Of a stretch of 64,000 bases of DNA, positions 40,189-50,219 are shown piece by piece. The position numbers and the translations under genes were made by a program. The notes beneath the pieces are model-generated. The model did no database searches and was not told the DNA's origin. It was given only the letters and a program-made list of their open reading frames with translations. Positions within the stretch are counted from its first letter, which is position 1. Every line of letters starts with the position of its first letter. Source of the DNA: Zoogloea sp. (GTDB lineage Bacteria > Pseudomonadota > Gammaproteobacteria > Burkholderiales > Rhodocyclaceae); the NCBI GenBank assembly GCA_016703645.1, contig JADJBR010000010.1:620001-684000 (forward strand), written 5' to 3'.

Positions 40189-40845
40189 TCAGCCCCGGCA
40201 GTACTGGAGCAGGCGTCCCCGGTAGGGGCTGCCATCGTCCAGGGGGGTATCGATGGGGGTTTCGGTCAGGCTGAAGCCGGCCAGGGCCATGGCCTTGTTG
40301 AAGGCCGAGCGGTTGCTCCGGTTCGGATCAACGATCAAGACCTCGGCCACCGGGGCCGCGTGGAACTGGATGAAGCCTGCGAGCTGCCCGGGGTGGCTGC
40401 GCTCGTACAGCACATCACTGCCGATGATCAGGTCGAACTCTCCGAGCAGCGGGTTGCTGCGCGCCCAGTTTCCGGTCTGGTACTTCAGCTCGGGCAGGTC
40501 ATTGAGCAGGAGATTGGCATCGAGGAAGCGGGAGGCCAGGGGATGGCAATCACTGGCGGTGACGTCGCCAAGACGCCTGTGGATCACCAGGCTCGCAAGC
40601 GCCAGCCCGCAGCCGATCTCCAGGATGCGACGCCCACCGAGTTCACGTACCTGCATCAGGTCGGCCAACTTGCGTGCCGAAGGCCAGACCTGGCCGAAGA
40701 GGGGCCAGGTCGCTGGCGAGATTCCCGCCGCCTCGGCCTCTCCCAAGGGATCGGAATATTGCTGGCCGTCGAGCAGGGAGCGGATTTCAAGATCCGCGCC
40801 GCCGGCCACGCCCACCTGCTGGAACTTCACTTCATAGCCGGGCAT
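40189..40845 (-). CDS. SAM-dependent methyltransferase (METTL21/NNMT-type protein methyltransferase family)
   Basis: A 218-residue class I methyltransferase with the SAM motif RRILEIGCGLALASLVIHRR and the post-motif DLIIGSDVLYE, a hallmark of the lysine-methyltransferase-like METTL21/ETFB-KMT group. The ATG at 40845 is preferred over a TTG further up; the gene begins 12 bp after the infA stop. Its substrate is unknown. A protein target is suggested by family resemblance only. Confidence 0.8.
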   Translation of the reverse strand: MPGYEVKFQQVGVAGGADLEIRSLLDGQQYSDPLGEAEAAGISPATWPLFGQVWPSARKLADLMQVRELGGRRILEIGCGLALASLVIHRRLGDVTASDCHPLASRFLDANLLLNDLPELKYQTGNWARSNPLLGEFDLIIGSDVLYERSHPGQLAGFIQFHAAPVAEVLIVDPNRSNRSAFNKAMALAGFSLTETPIDTPLDDGSPYRGRLLQYCRG

Positions 40846-40856
40846 GTGAGCCGGGC

Positions 40857-41117
40857 TCAACGGCGACGCTGGGGCGCCGGACCGCTGCTGCCGCGGCCTT
40901 CGAGATGCCGGAAGGTGATGCGCCCCTTGAAGAGATCATAGGGGGAGAGTTCGAGGGAAACCTTGTCGCCGGCGAGGATGCGGATGTGGTGCTTGCGCAT
41001 CTTGCCACCCGTATAGGCCACCAGCATGTGACCGTTGTCCAGGGTCACACGGAAGCGCGCATCGGGCAGCACCTCCATGACAACACCCTGCATTTCAATG
41101 AGATCTTCCTTGGCCAT
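40857..41117 (-). CDS. infA: Translation initiation factor IF-1
   Basis: An 86-residue OB-fold protein ([20 protein letters not shown], then [20 protein letters not shown]) that blocks the ribosomal A site during initiation. The C-terminal tail ([14 protein letters not shown]) is extended compared with E. coli IF-1 (72 aa). The start MAKEDL at 41117 was chosen by family; ATG 41123 is two codons earlier and closer to AGGAGAC. It stands outside any ribosomal-protein cluster, behind a cold-shock gene and a terminator. Confidence 0.9.
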   Translation of the reverse strand: MAKEDLIEMQGVVMEVLPDARFRVTLDNGHMLVAYTGGKMRKHHIRILAGDKVSLELSPYDLFKGRITFRHLEGRGSSGPAPQRRR

Positions 41118-41140
41118 GGCCATGTCTCCTGATAGATGAA

Positions 41141-41168
41141 AAAGAAAAAGCCCGGCATGAACCGGGCT
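41141..41168 (-). terminator. Terminator between the cold-shock gene and infA
   Basis: On the minus strand AGCCCGG (41168-41162) pairs with CCGGGCT (41155-41149), loop of six, followed by TTTTTCTTT. It ends only about 24 bp before the infA start codon, so it lies in the infA leader and may work as an attenuator. Confidence 0.8.
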
Positions 41169-41263
41169 CATTCATGAGGAGGCGGGCCTGAAAGAATCTC
41201 AGAAACACGTCACCTGGCAGTGCTCCTGCCCGGCAGGGATGCCGGACAGGCTTCACGCGGCGA

Positions 41264-41470
41264 TTACTCGGCCGGGCGGATGTTGGAAGCTTGCTGACCC
41301 TTGGGGCCGGTGGTGACGTCAAACGTCACGCGCTGACCTTCGGTCAGGGTCTTGAAGCCGGAGCCTTGAATTGCGGAGAAGTGGGCGAAGAGATCTTCAC
41401 CGCCAGCTTCCGGGGTGATGAAACCGAAGCCCTTGGAATCATTGAACCACTTCACGGTACCAGTTGCCAT
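41264..41470 (-). CDS. Cold-shock protein, CspA family
   Basis: A 68-residue nucleic-acid chaperone with RNP1 KGFGFI (13-18) and an RNP2-type DLFAHFSAI (26-34). It should melt RNA secondary structure, including terminators. The ATG follows AAAGGATATTCAAA. The gene lies upstream of infA on the same strand, separated by a terminator. Confidence 0.95.
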   Translation of the reverse strand: MATGTVKWFNDSKGFGFITPEAGGEDLFAHFSAIQGSGFKTLTEGQRVTFDVTTGPKGQQASNIRPAE

Positions 41471-41784
41471 TTTGAATATCCTTTAAAAGAAAAAGCAGGG
41501 ACGTGCCCTGAGGGTAGGGCGAAGCTCAAGACGGCGGGGTGATGAAGGGAGGACTGCCGCAGGACTGCGGGTACTGAACCACACAACAACAACACTACTT
41601 GAAGATCGCGAGCCGTACTGTGCACTGTATCGGCCCCTAAAGCAATCACTATTTGGACCGTGGTCGTGGCCAGGCCAGGCGGGAAAAGCCGCTTGCGGCT
41701 ACCCTTTGGGCGCCGCACGCCGATAGAATCATGACGTGCAACTTCTTGCCCCCGCCCACCCTAACGCGCCGGAGACACCACGCC
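41471..41784. other. Divergent spacer upstream of the cold-shock gene
   Basis: 314 bp between the cold-shock gene (minus) and a binding-protein gene (plus). It could hold the long leader common in cold-shock mRNAs, but no promoter could be placed with confidence and no conserved cold box was recognised. Confidence 0.35.
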
Positions 41785-42681
41785 ATGCCGACAGCCACAC
41801 CCCGTTCCCCCCGCCAGCCACACCGCCCCCACCTGTTTGTGGCGGGGCTGCTGTGCGCAATCGCCACACTTGCTGCAGCCCAGAGCCCCGACAGCCCCGG
41901 AACCCTTCGCAAGCTGAAGGACGGCGGCGTGATCAATCTGGGCTACCGGACTGATTCAGCCCCCTTCTCCTTTGTCGGTGACGACAAGCGCCCCACCGGC
42001 TACTCGGTGGAGCTATGCCAGGAAGTGGTGGGCGTACTGCGCCAGAACCTGGGGCTGCCCCAGCTACGCGTCCAATGGGTTCCGGTCACCTCCGCCACCC
42101 GCATCGAGGCCGTGGTGAGCGGGCAGGTGGACCTGGAATGCGGCACCACCAGCGCAACCCTGTCGCGCATGGAGAAGGTGGACTTCTCCAACCTGATCTT
42201 CGTGGATGGCACCGGCCTGCTGGTGCGCAGCAATGGCGGCGTAAAGCGGGTCGCCGATCTGGCCGGGCGCAAGGTTGCGGCCACCCGCGGTAGCACCGGC
42301 GAAGACAACCTGCGCCGTGCCCTTGCCCAGCGCGGCATCACGGCGGAGGTGCTCAGCGTGGATTCGGAAGTGGAGGGCTTGAAGGCCGTTGAGGCCGGCA
42401 CAGTGGACGCCTATGCCAACGACCGGCTGATCCTCATCGGCCTGGGGCGCAAGGCCAAGGACGCCCAGGCCCTCGGACTGGTGGACGAGGACATCTCCAT
42501 GGAGCCCTACGCCCTGATGATGCGCCAGGACGCCGCCTTCCGGGTCGCGGTCAATCGGGCCATCTCGACGATCTACCGCAGCCCGGCCATTGATGGACTT
42601 TACGAGCGCTGGTTCGGCGGCTTCGGCAAGCCCGGAGCCCTGCTCGGCGCCATGTACTACCTTGGCGCCACCCCGGAGTAA
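41785..42681 (+). CDS. Amino-acid-type periplasmic binding protein (SBP family 3)
   Basis: A 298-residue exported protein. A signal peptide ends near AAAQS; the family 3 fold is shown by GVINLGYRTDSAPFSFVGDD, RPTGYSVELCQEV and GEDNLRRALAQRGITAEVL. Such proteins feed amino acids to an ABC importer or act as sensors. No permease or ATPase gene is adjacent, so the partner is elsewhere. The ATG at 41785 follows GGAGACACCACGCC. Confidence 0.85.
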   Translation: MPTATPRSPRQPHRPHLFVAGLLCAIATLAAAQSPDSPGTLRKLKDGGVINLGYRTDSAPFSFVGDDKRPTGYSVELCQEVVGVLRQNLGLPQLRVQWVPVTSATRIEAVVSGQVDLECGTTSATLSRMEKVDFSNLIFVDGTGLLVRSNGGVKRVADLAGRKVAATRGSTGEDNLRRALAQRGITAEVLSVDSEVEGLKAVEAGTVDAYANDRLILIGLGRKAKDAQALGLVDEDISMEPYALMMRQDAAFRVAVNRAISTIYRSPAIDGLYERWFGGFGKPGALLGAMYYLGATPE

Positions 42682-42684
42682 GCC

Positions 42685-43119
42685 ATGCACAAAGGCATCA
42701 GGGGTTTCTTCCGCTTCGTGGGCAGTGTCGCCCTCGTCTTCTTTCTCGGCGCCTGCGCCACCGGGGGCAGCCCCCACGGCGGCCCCAGCGGCACCGGTGT
42801 GGTGATGAGCATCGCCGAATCGGAAGTGGGCAGCCGCACCGGCAGCATCGTCGGGGCAATTGGCGGTGCCATCGTGGGGTCTGTGGTGGGGGGACAGATC
42901 GGCAGCGGCTTTGGCCGCACGGTCGCCTCCACAGCCGGCAGTATCGGCGCGTCGATGATCGGCAGCAGCATGGGATCGCGGATGGCGGCGGACCGGGAGT
43001 GGACCATCACCGTGCGCTTCAGCGACGGGATCGACCGGGACATCAGGTCGAAGACGCCGCCTGAGGTCCGCCCGGGCGACAAGGTCAGCGTGGATAATGG
43101 GGAGATCCGGCGCCACTGA
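42685..43119 (+). CDS. Glycine-zipper lipoprotein
   Basis: A 144-residue protein with a lipoprotein signal (VALVFFLGAC, Cys24) and a Gly-rich repeated segment (GSIVGAIGGAIVGSVVGGQI, then GSIGASMIGSSMGSRM) of the SlyB/17-kDa antigen glycine-zipper type, followed by a short beta-rich tail (WTITVRFSDGIDRDIRSKTP). Expected in the outer membrane. Starts 3 bp after the binding-protein gene, so probably co-transcribed. Specific role unknown. Confidence 0.8.
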   Translation: MHKGIRGFFRFVGSVALVFFLGACATGGSPHGGPSGTGVVMSIAESEVGSRTGSIVGAIGGAIVGSVVGGQIGSGFGRTVASTAGSIGASMIGSSMGSRMAADREWTITVRFSDGIDRDIRSKTPPEVRPGDKVSVDNGEIRRH

Positions 43120-43182
43120 CCCGGTGATCTGCGACAATCCACCACATTCCGCCCCTGCGGGGGAGAGGCTACATTCTCGCTC

Positions 43183-43239
43183 TGGCCGGCAGGTGCCCCC
43201 CCCCCCGGGCGCATGCGCACACCTCGACACCTGCCGGCC
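43183..43239. repeat. Long inverted repeat with a 12-C tract in its loop
   Basis: GGCCGGCAGGTG (43183-43194) pairs perfectly with CACCTGCCGGCC (43228-43239). The 33-nt loop starts with twelve C in a row (43195-43206) and contains the palindrome GCGCATGCGC (43209-43218). It ends 32 bp before the start of the sensor-kinase gene. Confidence 0.65.
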
Positions 43240-43271
43240 TTCCTGACCGTCGCTCCGGGGAAAATCGCCCG

Positions 43272-44534
43272 ATGCCCCTTCCCCTGTCCACCCACACACC
43301 CTCCAGCCCCGCCGACGCCCTGCGGCGCCTGCTCAACCTGCGCTGGCTGTCCATCGGCGGCATGCTGGCCGTGGTGGTGTCCGTGCCCTGGCTGCTCGAC
43401 ATCCCCCTGCCCGCGCGGCCCCTGCTGCAGGTGGTGGCGGCCCTGATCGCCATCAACTTGCTGTCCCTGGTCCGCGCCAGGCGTCTGAGCGATCTGCACC
43501 CGGCGGAACTGTTCCTGCAGCTCAGCATCGACCTGGGTGCGTGGAGCGTCTTCCTGTATTTCACCGGGGGAGCGACCAACCCCCTGATCTCCCTGCTCCT
43601 GCCCCTCGTTGCCATCGGCGCGGCAACACTCAGCGCACCCTACGCCTGGGCCGTGGCGGCCGAGGCCGTGACCGCCTACTCGATCCTGTGGGACTTCAAC
43701 GAGCAGCTCGATATCTACGATTCCGGACTCGCGGTGCATTGGCACCTGGCCGGCATGTGGCTCACCTTCGCCCTCTCGGCCGGCGTCATCGTGTGGTACG
43801 TGGTGCGCATGACCGCCGCCATCCGCAGCCGCGACCACGCCCTGGCCGAAGCGCGCGAAGCCCGTCTGCGCAACGAGCGCATCGTGGCCCTTGGCAATCT
43901 GGCCGCTGGCGCCGCCCACGAACTGGGCACGCCCCTGGGCACCATGGCCATCGTTGCCGGCGAACTGGCCCGCAACCCTGCCCTGGATGACGACGTGCGC
44001 GCCGATGCCGAGCTCCTGCGCGAACAGGTTGGGCACTGCAAGGCCATCCTGGGCAATCTGACCCTGCGCGCCGGCAGCCTGCGTGCCGAAGGGGGTGAAG
44101 TGCTACCCACCGACATCTGGCTGCGCGGCATCATCGAACGGTGGCGCAGCCTGCGACCCCACGTGCCGCTGACCACCATCTGCCAGTGCGGCGACCCGCC
44201 CCCCAGCCTGGTGGCCGATGCCACGCTTGAGCAGGCGATTCACAACATCATCAACAATGCCGCCGATGTGAGCCCCGACGGCGTCGAGTGCGAGGTCGGG
44301 GTCGAAGAGACGCAGATCGTGGTGCGCATACTCGACCGTGGCCCCGGCATTCCTCCCGACTTTCGCCCCGAGGCAGACCTCCGTCAGGACGGCAACGGCG
44401 ACGGTCTGGGCATTGGCCTGCTGCTGGCCTTCGACGCGGTCGAGCGCTGCAGCGGCCGCATCACGTTTGCCTCTCGTCCCGGTGGCGGCACCATCGCCAC
44501 GCTCACCCTTCCCCTTTCAGCCCTTCGCCCATGA
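43272..44534 (+). CDS. RegB/PrrB-type redox sensor histidine kinase
   Basis: A 420-residue membrane kinase with six hydrophobic segments in the first ~180 residues. GGATNPLISLLLP is the quinone-sensing GGxxNPF-type motif of RegB/PrrB. The phospho-acceptor is His216 in AAGAAHELGTPLGTM, and the ATPase has NIINNAADVSPDG, GPGIPPDF and GLGIGLLLAF. RegB kinases watch the quinone pool and control respiration and carbon metabolism. The gene overlaps its response regulator (ATGA). Confidence 0.9.
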   Translation: MPLPLSTHTPSSPADALRRLLNLRWLSIGGMLAVVVSVPWLLDIPLPARPLLQVVAALIAINLLSLVRARRLSDLHPAELFLQLSIDLGAWSVFLYFTGGATNPLISLLLPLVAIGAATLSAPYAWAVAAEAVTAYSILWDFNEQLDIYDSGLAVHWHLAGMWLTFALSAGVIVWYVVRMTAAIRSRDHALAEAREARLRNERIVALGNLAAGAAHELGTPLGTMAIVAGELARNPALDDDVRADAELLREQVGHCKAILGNLTLRAGSLRAEGGEVLPTDIWLRGIIERWRSLRPHVPLTTICQCGDPPPSLVADATLEQAIHNIINNAADVSPDGVECEVGVEETQIVVRILDRGPGIPPDFRPEADLRQDGNGDGLGIGLLLAFDAVERCSGRITFASRPGGGTIATLTLPLSALRP

Positions 44535-45076
44535 CCTCGCAGGACGCCCCCCACATACTCGTCATCGATGACGACCCCGCCTTCAACCGCGTGCTCACCC
44601 GCGCCCTGGCCCAGCGCGGCTTCAAGGTCTTCGGCGCCCAGGAGCCCGAAACCGCCCTGGATCTCGCCCGGGCACACGAGCCCGAATATGTGGTCCTCGA
44701 CCTCAACATCGCAGGCAGCTCCGGCCTGCGCCTCATCGAGCCCCTGCTGGGGGTCAATCCCGACTGTCGCATCCTGGTGCTGACCGGCTACGCCAGCATC
44801 GCCACCACCGTGGACGCCATCAAGCTGGGCGCCACCCAATACCTCGCCAAGCCCGCCGATGTGGATGCCATCCTGAAGGCCCTTCATGCCACGGATGTGA
44901 TCATCGCGGAAGAGGAGATGGCGTCCGGCCCCATGTCGGTGGATCGGCTCGAATGGGAGCACATCCAGCGGGTACTCGCGGAGAACGATGGAAACATCTC
45001 GGCCACCGCCCGTGCGCTTAAAATGCACCGTCGCACATTGCAACGGAAGCTGGCCAAGCGGCCGGTCAAGGAATGA
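44531..45076 (+). CDS. RegA/ActR-type response regulator
   Basis: A 181-residue regulator: receiver with VIDDD and phospho-acceptor Asp57 (VVLDLNIAGSSGLRL), then a Fis-like helix-turn-helix (NISATARALKMHRRTLQRKL), the fixed design of RegA/PrrA/ActR. Partner of the kinase directly upstream. Its last 4 bp overlap the Hsp15 gene. Confidence 0.92.
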   Translation: MTSQDAPHILVIDDDPAFNRVLTRALAQRGFKVFGAQEPETALDLARAHEPEYVVLDLNIAGSSGLRLIEPLLGVNPDCRILVLTGYASIATTVDAIKLGATQYLAKPADVDAILKALHATDVIIAEEEMASGPMSVDRLEWEHIQRVLAENDGNISATARALKMHRRTLQRKLAKRPVKE

Positions 45077-45474
45077 AACCAACGGAAGACCACGACGCCC
45101 GCGTCCGCCTCGACAAATGGTTGTGGGCAGCACGCTTCTTCAAGCACCGCACCCAGGCCACCGAAGCCGTGGACGGGGGCAAGATCCAGCTCAACGGCAT
45201 CCGCGTGAAGCCCGCGCGGGACGTGAAGATCGGCGACCGGATCGACATCCAGATCGCCGAGACGCATTTCTGCGTGATGGTGAAGGGCATTGCCGACAAA
45301 CGCGGCAGTGCCCCCATGGCCCAGGCGCTCTATGAGGAAACGGCCGAAAGCAGTGCGGCCCGGGCGGCGGCCAGGGAGCAGCACAAGCTTTCCGCCACAC
45401 CCGGCGCCGATCTCCACGGCCGCCCCACCAAGCGCGACCGGCGGCAGATCGGGCGCATGATGGGTGGAGACTGA
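45073..45474 (+). CDS. hslR: Hsp15-type S4-domain RNA-binding protein
   Basis: A 133-residue protein starting with an S4 domain (RLDKWLWAARFFKHRTQATE, then GKIQLNGIRVKPARDVKIGD). Hsp15 binds stalled 50S subunits carrying peptidyl-tRNA and helps recycle them after heat stress. The basic C-terminal tail (RPTKRDRRQIGRMMGGD) is typical. The start overlaps the regulator stop (ATGA). Confidence 0.9.
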   Translation: MKPTEDHDARVRLDKWLWAARFFKHRTQATEAVDGGKIQLNGIRVKPARDVKIGDRIDIQIAETHFCVMVKGIADKRGSAPMAQALYEETAESSAARAAAREQHKLSATPGADLHGRPTKRDRRQIGRMMGGD

Positions 45475-45493
45475 ACGCCCGTCACCACGGATC

Positions 45494-46762
45494 TCAGCAA
45501 CCGATCACCTTGAATTCGACACGGCGATCCAGCGCATCGCTGGCGTCATCGCGCCCGTTGCCGATCATCGTCTGCCGGGAGCCCGCACCGCTGGCAATCA
45601 TGCGTTTTGCCAATCCGGCAGACTCGGCGTCCAGGCGGTTTCGGACGTATTCCGCCCGCAGCAGGGACAGACGCTCGTTCAGCGGCTCCGGTCCGGTCGG
45701 ACTGGTGTGGCCGGCCACCTCCAGACAGGCGCCGGAACTCGCCGCCCGCATTGCGATGGTCTTCAACCATACCGGGTAGGGGCCACTCAGCCTCGCGTCC
45801 TGCACGAAAGCGGTCGAACCCGGCCGGAACAGGAACTTGACCGCCAGGCGCCGGTGCTCCAGCCCGAAGTCGACGATGCCGGCAAAGGCAGCCGCGGCCT
45901 GCTCCCGACGCCCGAGCTTCCAGTTGGTGAGGTAAAGGCCATTGAGTGCGCGCAACTGTCTGCCCGACGGCATGGCCAGCACACTTGCGTAGAGGTCAAG
46001 CGCCTCGCGGTAGCGTCCCGCATCGTAGTTCTGGATGGCCTCGGCCGTGAGGGCTGCGGCCAGGATGCGGTCCAGGTACAGCGGATTGATCGGATCCCCC
46101 GCCTTGGTTCCCTGGCAGGTCCGGATGTAGCCGTCCGTCGCCGGGTCGTCGGACCACGCCGGCGTGTCCCTGAAGAAGGGCAGTGGCGTTGGATCAACCC
46201 CCTCCGGCAAAGCGAAGGCCAGGCCCTTGCCAACCAGCTTGCCGCTACGCAGATCCGCCAGGGCAAGGCAGATGCGGTAGGCTTGGCGCTCGCCGGACGC
46301 CTGCCTCTGGGCGTTGACACCGGTCAGTGTGCCGATCAGCACCAGCGGGCCGCGGGCCACATTGGCGGCCGAGAAGGGCTGCACGTCATATTGCGGGTAG
46401 TGCTCGCGCATCATCTGGACAAGACGCTCGCCCATCGACCGGGTTGCCACCGACTGGGTGCCGGTGACCCCATCGATCAAGGGGTCGATCACCACAGGGT
46501 AGCGTCTCCCCGGTGACGAACCTTCCACAGGCAGCCTGGCGTTTTTGAACAGGGCCGCCGCGGCACTGAGCACCGCGGTGTCGTAGGCCTGGATCGGAGG
46601 AGGCACGGCGGGGGCCGACGTGGGCCGGAGCACCTGGCCCGACCCCTCCGGCGGGGGAGATGGCGCTGGATCCACGCCGCTGCACCCCCCTGTCACCAGC
46701 ACGGCAAACAACAGAGCCCCCCACATGCGGCGGCCACCGGACGAGCGTGAGAGCATGTTCAT
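45494..46762 (-). CDS. OmpA-like C-terminal domain lipoprotein
   Basis: A 422-residue exported lipoprotein (lipobox VTGGC, Cys27). After a Pro-rich linker comes a domain of about 200 residues (RYPVVIDPLIDGVTGTQSVA, then VLIGTLTGVNAQRQ), then a TPR-like stretch (IQNYDAGRYREALDLYASVL) and a C-terminal OmpA/MotB-type peptidoglycan-binding domain (CLEVAGHTSPTGPEPLNERL). Such a protein would be fixed in the outer membrane and grip the cell wall. Its ATG overlaps the stop of the TIR-protein gene upstream (ATGA), so the two are translated together. Confidence 0.8.
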   Translation of the reverse strand: MNMLSRSSGGRRMWGALLFAVLVTGGCSGVDPAPSPPPEGSGQVLRPTSAPAVPPPIQAYDTAVLSAAAALFKNARLPVEGSSPGRRYPVVIDPLIDGVTGTQSVATRSMGERLVQMMREHYPQYDVQPFSAANVARGPLVLIGTLTGVNAQRQASGERQAYRICLALADLRSGKLVGKGLAFALPEGVDPTPLPFFRDTPAWSDDPATDGYIRTCQGTKAGDPINPLYLDRILAAALTAEAIQNYDAGRYREALDLYASVLAMPSGRQLRALNGLYLTNWKLGRREQAAAAFAGIVDFGLEHRRLAVKFLFRPGSTAFVQDARLSGPYPVWLKTIAMRAASSGACLEVAGHTSPTGPEPLNERLSLLRAEYVRNRLDAESAGLAKRMIASGAGSRQTMIGNGRDDASDALDRRVEFKVIGC

Positions 46763-47655
46763 TGCCGGCACTCCTTCTGGAAATAGTGCCGGGTTTCGTC
46801 CGAGAGCGATTCTCCCAGCTGAATCCGGGCAACAAGATCGGCGCACCGGGATGTCCTGGCAGAGGCCCTGTCCACACGGGCCGCGGGCGTCCGCTCCTTG
46901 GTGTTGGCCATCGCACCGACCACCACCGGCGCAGGCCGGGCCGGCACGGACGGGGCGGGTGGCAACGGGTCGATCCGCGCGGGCGCAGGCGGGGGAGCCA
47001 CAACAACCCGTGGTACCGGTGTGGTGGGCTCCACCTGGGGCGCAGTGGGCTCGGCCAAGCTGCCCCCAGCCGGGGCCGGCCGAAGGACGTAGACGGCACC
47101 GGACGCGAGCAACACCGCCGCCGCAATGGCTGCCACCAGCAGAACGGGCCGCGGCCGCCGACCCGGCACCGCATTGCCGCCAACCTGGTCGGCGGGATCA
47201 TAGGCCGGCGCCGCATCTCCCGGCCGAACCGGGTCTTCCAGCGACTGGCCCCCAAGGGAGTCGGGTTTGCCCAGAAGGCGTTCAAGATCCGCAACGAGCA
47301 GACGCATACCCTCGAATTCGAGGCTGCCGTCCCAGTGGGTCAGGTCGGCCGCCTGGATCTCGCGGAAGCCGGCCGGTGGCCGGACCGCCTCGATCAGGAC
47401 CGGGACGAGCTTGCCCTGGCGTCGCCCCTCCGTGGCCTCTTCATACACCCACTCGCTCTCGATCGAGCGTGCCGACCACAAAACGACCATGCAGCGCATC
47501 CGCTCGAGAGCACGCTCAAGCACGTTGCGCCAAGTGTCCCCCGCCGGGATGCGACGATCCCACCACACCGTCCAGCCGGCGGACTCCAGCATCGCGGCGA
47601 TACGGCGCGCCTCGTCCCTGTCCTTCTCCGTGTAACTCAGGAAGATGTCCGCCAT
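46759..47655 (-). CDS. TIR-domain protein with transmembrane segment and Pro-rich tail
   Basis: A 298-residue protein. Residues 1-125 form a TIR domain: DIFLSYTEKDRDEARRIAAM, WTVWWDRRIP, MVVLWSARSIESEWVYEEA and KLVPVLIE. The Glu in SEWVYEEA (72 or 73) is at the place of the catalytic Glu of NAD-cleaving TIR enzymes. One membrane helix follows (171-191, VLLVAAIAAAVLLASGAVYV), then a Pro-rich stretch and a 40-residue C-terminal part with two Cys that would be periplasmic. Bacterial TIR proteins are often NADases in phage defence or signalling. The partner is a lipoprotein, not a sensor known from defence systems, so the role is open. Start ATG 47655 (MADIFLSY). Confidence 0.82.
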   Translation of the reverse strand: MADIFLSYTEKDRDEARRIAAMLESAGWTVWWDRRIPAGDTWRNVLERALERMRCMVVLWSARSIESEWVYEEATEGRRQGKLVPVLIEAVRPPAGFREIQAADLTHWDGSLEFEGMRLLVADLERLLGKPDSLGGQSLEDPVRPGDAAPAYDPADQVGGNAVPGRRPRPVLLVAAIAAAVLLASGAVYVLRPAPAGGSLAEPTAPQVEPTTPVPRVVVAPPPAPARIDPLPPAPSVPARPAPVVVGAMANTKERTPAARVDRASARTSRCADLVARIQLGESLSDETRHYFQKECRQ

Positions 47656-47845
47656 ACCTGGCCTCATGGAACAGCTTGCAAGTCCGGGGAACGAGATCTT
47701 CGGTTTCCCTTGCATCGTCGGCACACGCATGCATCAACAACAGGAGACCTACGCGCGACGGGGGGCGCCCAGGGGGCAATCTCACCCCGCCTGCATTCAC
47801 TCTAGCACGCATTCCCCGGGGCAGAAGGGCCGGGCGGCCTCGCCC

Positions 47846-48718
47846 CTACAGGCCGATGGCCAGGGCCAGGGGCAGGAAGACCAGCGCGGCCACGTTGCCG
47901 ATCAGCACGATGGAGGCCACCTTTTCCGGCTCCTGGTGATAGCGCTCGGCAAAGATGTAGTTGAGCACCGCCGGCGGCAGGGCGCCAAAGACCAGCAGCA
48001 GGGCCCGCTCCCGTTCGGGCAGGGGCACCACCAGCATCACGGCCGCCGCCAGCAGCATGCCGATCAGCGGACGGGCCGCGGCACCGATCAGGCCGAGGCG
48101 GATCTCACCGATGCGCGACTCGGTGAGGCGTACCCCCAGGGCAAAGAGCATCAGGGGAATGGAGATCTCGCCGAGCATGCGGATGGCGGTCATCGCCGGC
48201 CCCCACACCTCAAAACCGCTGAGCCCCACCGCCAACCCTGCCAGGGTAGCCAGCACGGAAGGCACCTTCCAGATGCCGCCGAGCTTGATCCGGTGGTCCA
48301 GCAGCCAGGCGCCGAACGAGAAGTGCAGCAGGTTGGAGACCATGAACATCACCACCGCCGGTGCCAGGGCCTGCTCGCCGAAGGCCAGCACGGCCAGGGG
48401 CAGCCCCAGGTTGCCGCAGTTGTTGAACATGATCGGCGGCACCAGGGTCTTGGGGGCGATGCCCAGACCTCGAGCCACCGCCAGGCCAAGAAAGCCGGAG
48501 CCGATCACCACCGCGAGGGTGGCGACCAGCAGGGGCAGGAATTCGGTGATGTGGAAGGACTTGTTGGCCAATGCCCCGAAAACCAGGGCCGGCACGAACA
48601 CGTCCATGTTCAGCTTGTTGGCGTGGGAGAGGTCGGGCTTTGCCCGGCGACCGACCAGAAAGCCGATGGCGGTGATGGCAAACAGCGGAAAGAGGATGGA
48701 GACGATGCGCAACAACAT
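47846..48718 (-). CDS. AEC-family transporter (auxin efflux carrier type)
   Basis: A 290-residue membrane protein with about ten hydrophobic helices, of the AEC family that carries malonate, auxin-like or other organic acids. Seen: FLVGRRAKPDLSHANKLNMD at the N-terminal side, MFNNCGNLGLPLAVLAFGE and ALGVRLTES. No neighbouring gene suggests its substrate. Confidence 0.88.
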   Translation of the reverse strand: MLLRIVSILFPLFAITAIGFLVGRRAKPDLSHANKLNMDVFVPALVFGALANKSFHITEFLPLLVATLAVVIGSGFLGLAVARGLGIAPKTLVPPIMFNNCGNLGLPLAVLAFGEQALAPAVVMFMVSNLLHFSFGAWLLDHRIKLGGIWKVPSVLATLAGLAVGLSGFEVWGPAMTAIRMLGEISIPLMLFALGVRLTESRIGEIRLGLIGAAARPLIGMLLAAAVMLVVPLPERERALLLVFGALPPAVLNYIFAERYHQEPEKVASIVLIGNVAALVFLPLALAIGL

Positions 48719-48770
48719 GGCCGGAAACCCTTGCGTCCGGACAGGTGCCGGTGGAGACCCGATTGATCAG

Positions 48771-48808
48771 GCCGGCCCCGGAGGGGGCCGGCAGCGGGGT
48801 TTTCCCCG
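48771..48808 (-). terminator. Tandem hairpins after hslU
   Basis: Two stems follow the hslU stop on the minus strand: 48804-48808 with 48795-48799 (TTTT/AAAA loop) and 48784-48792 with 48771-48779 (9 bp, 4-nt loop). No T run follows, but the location suits termination of hslVU. Confidence 0.5.
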
Positions 48809-48811
48809 AGC

Positions 48812-50149
<1,338 letters not shown>

Positions 50150-50219
50150 GGGAACATCCTGGGTGCAGCGGGTCTTTCCACCGGTCACGCAATGCCGCCC
50201 CGCGGAAGGGCGGCCGGGG

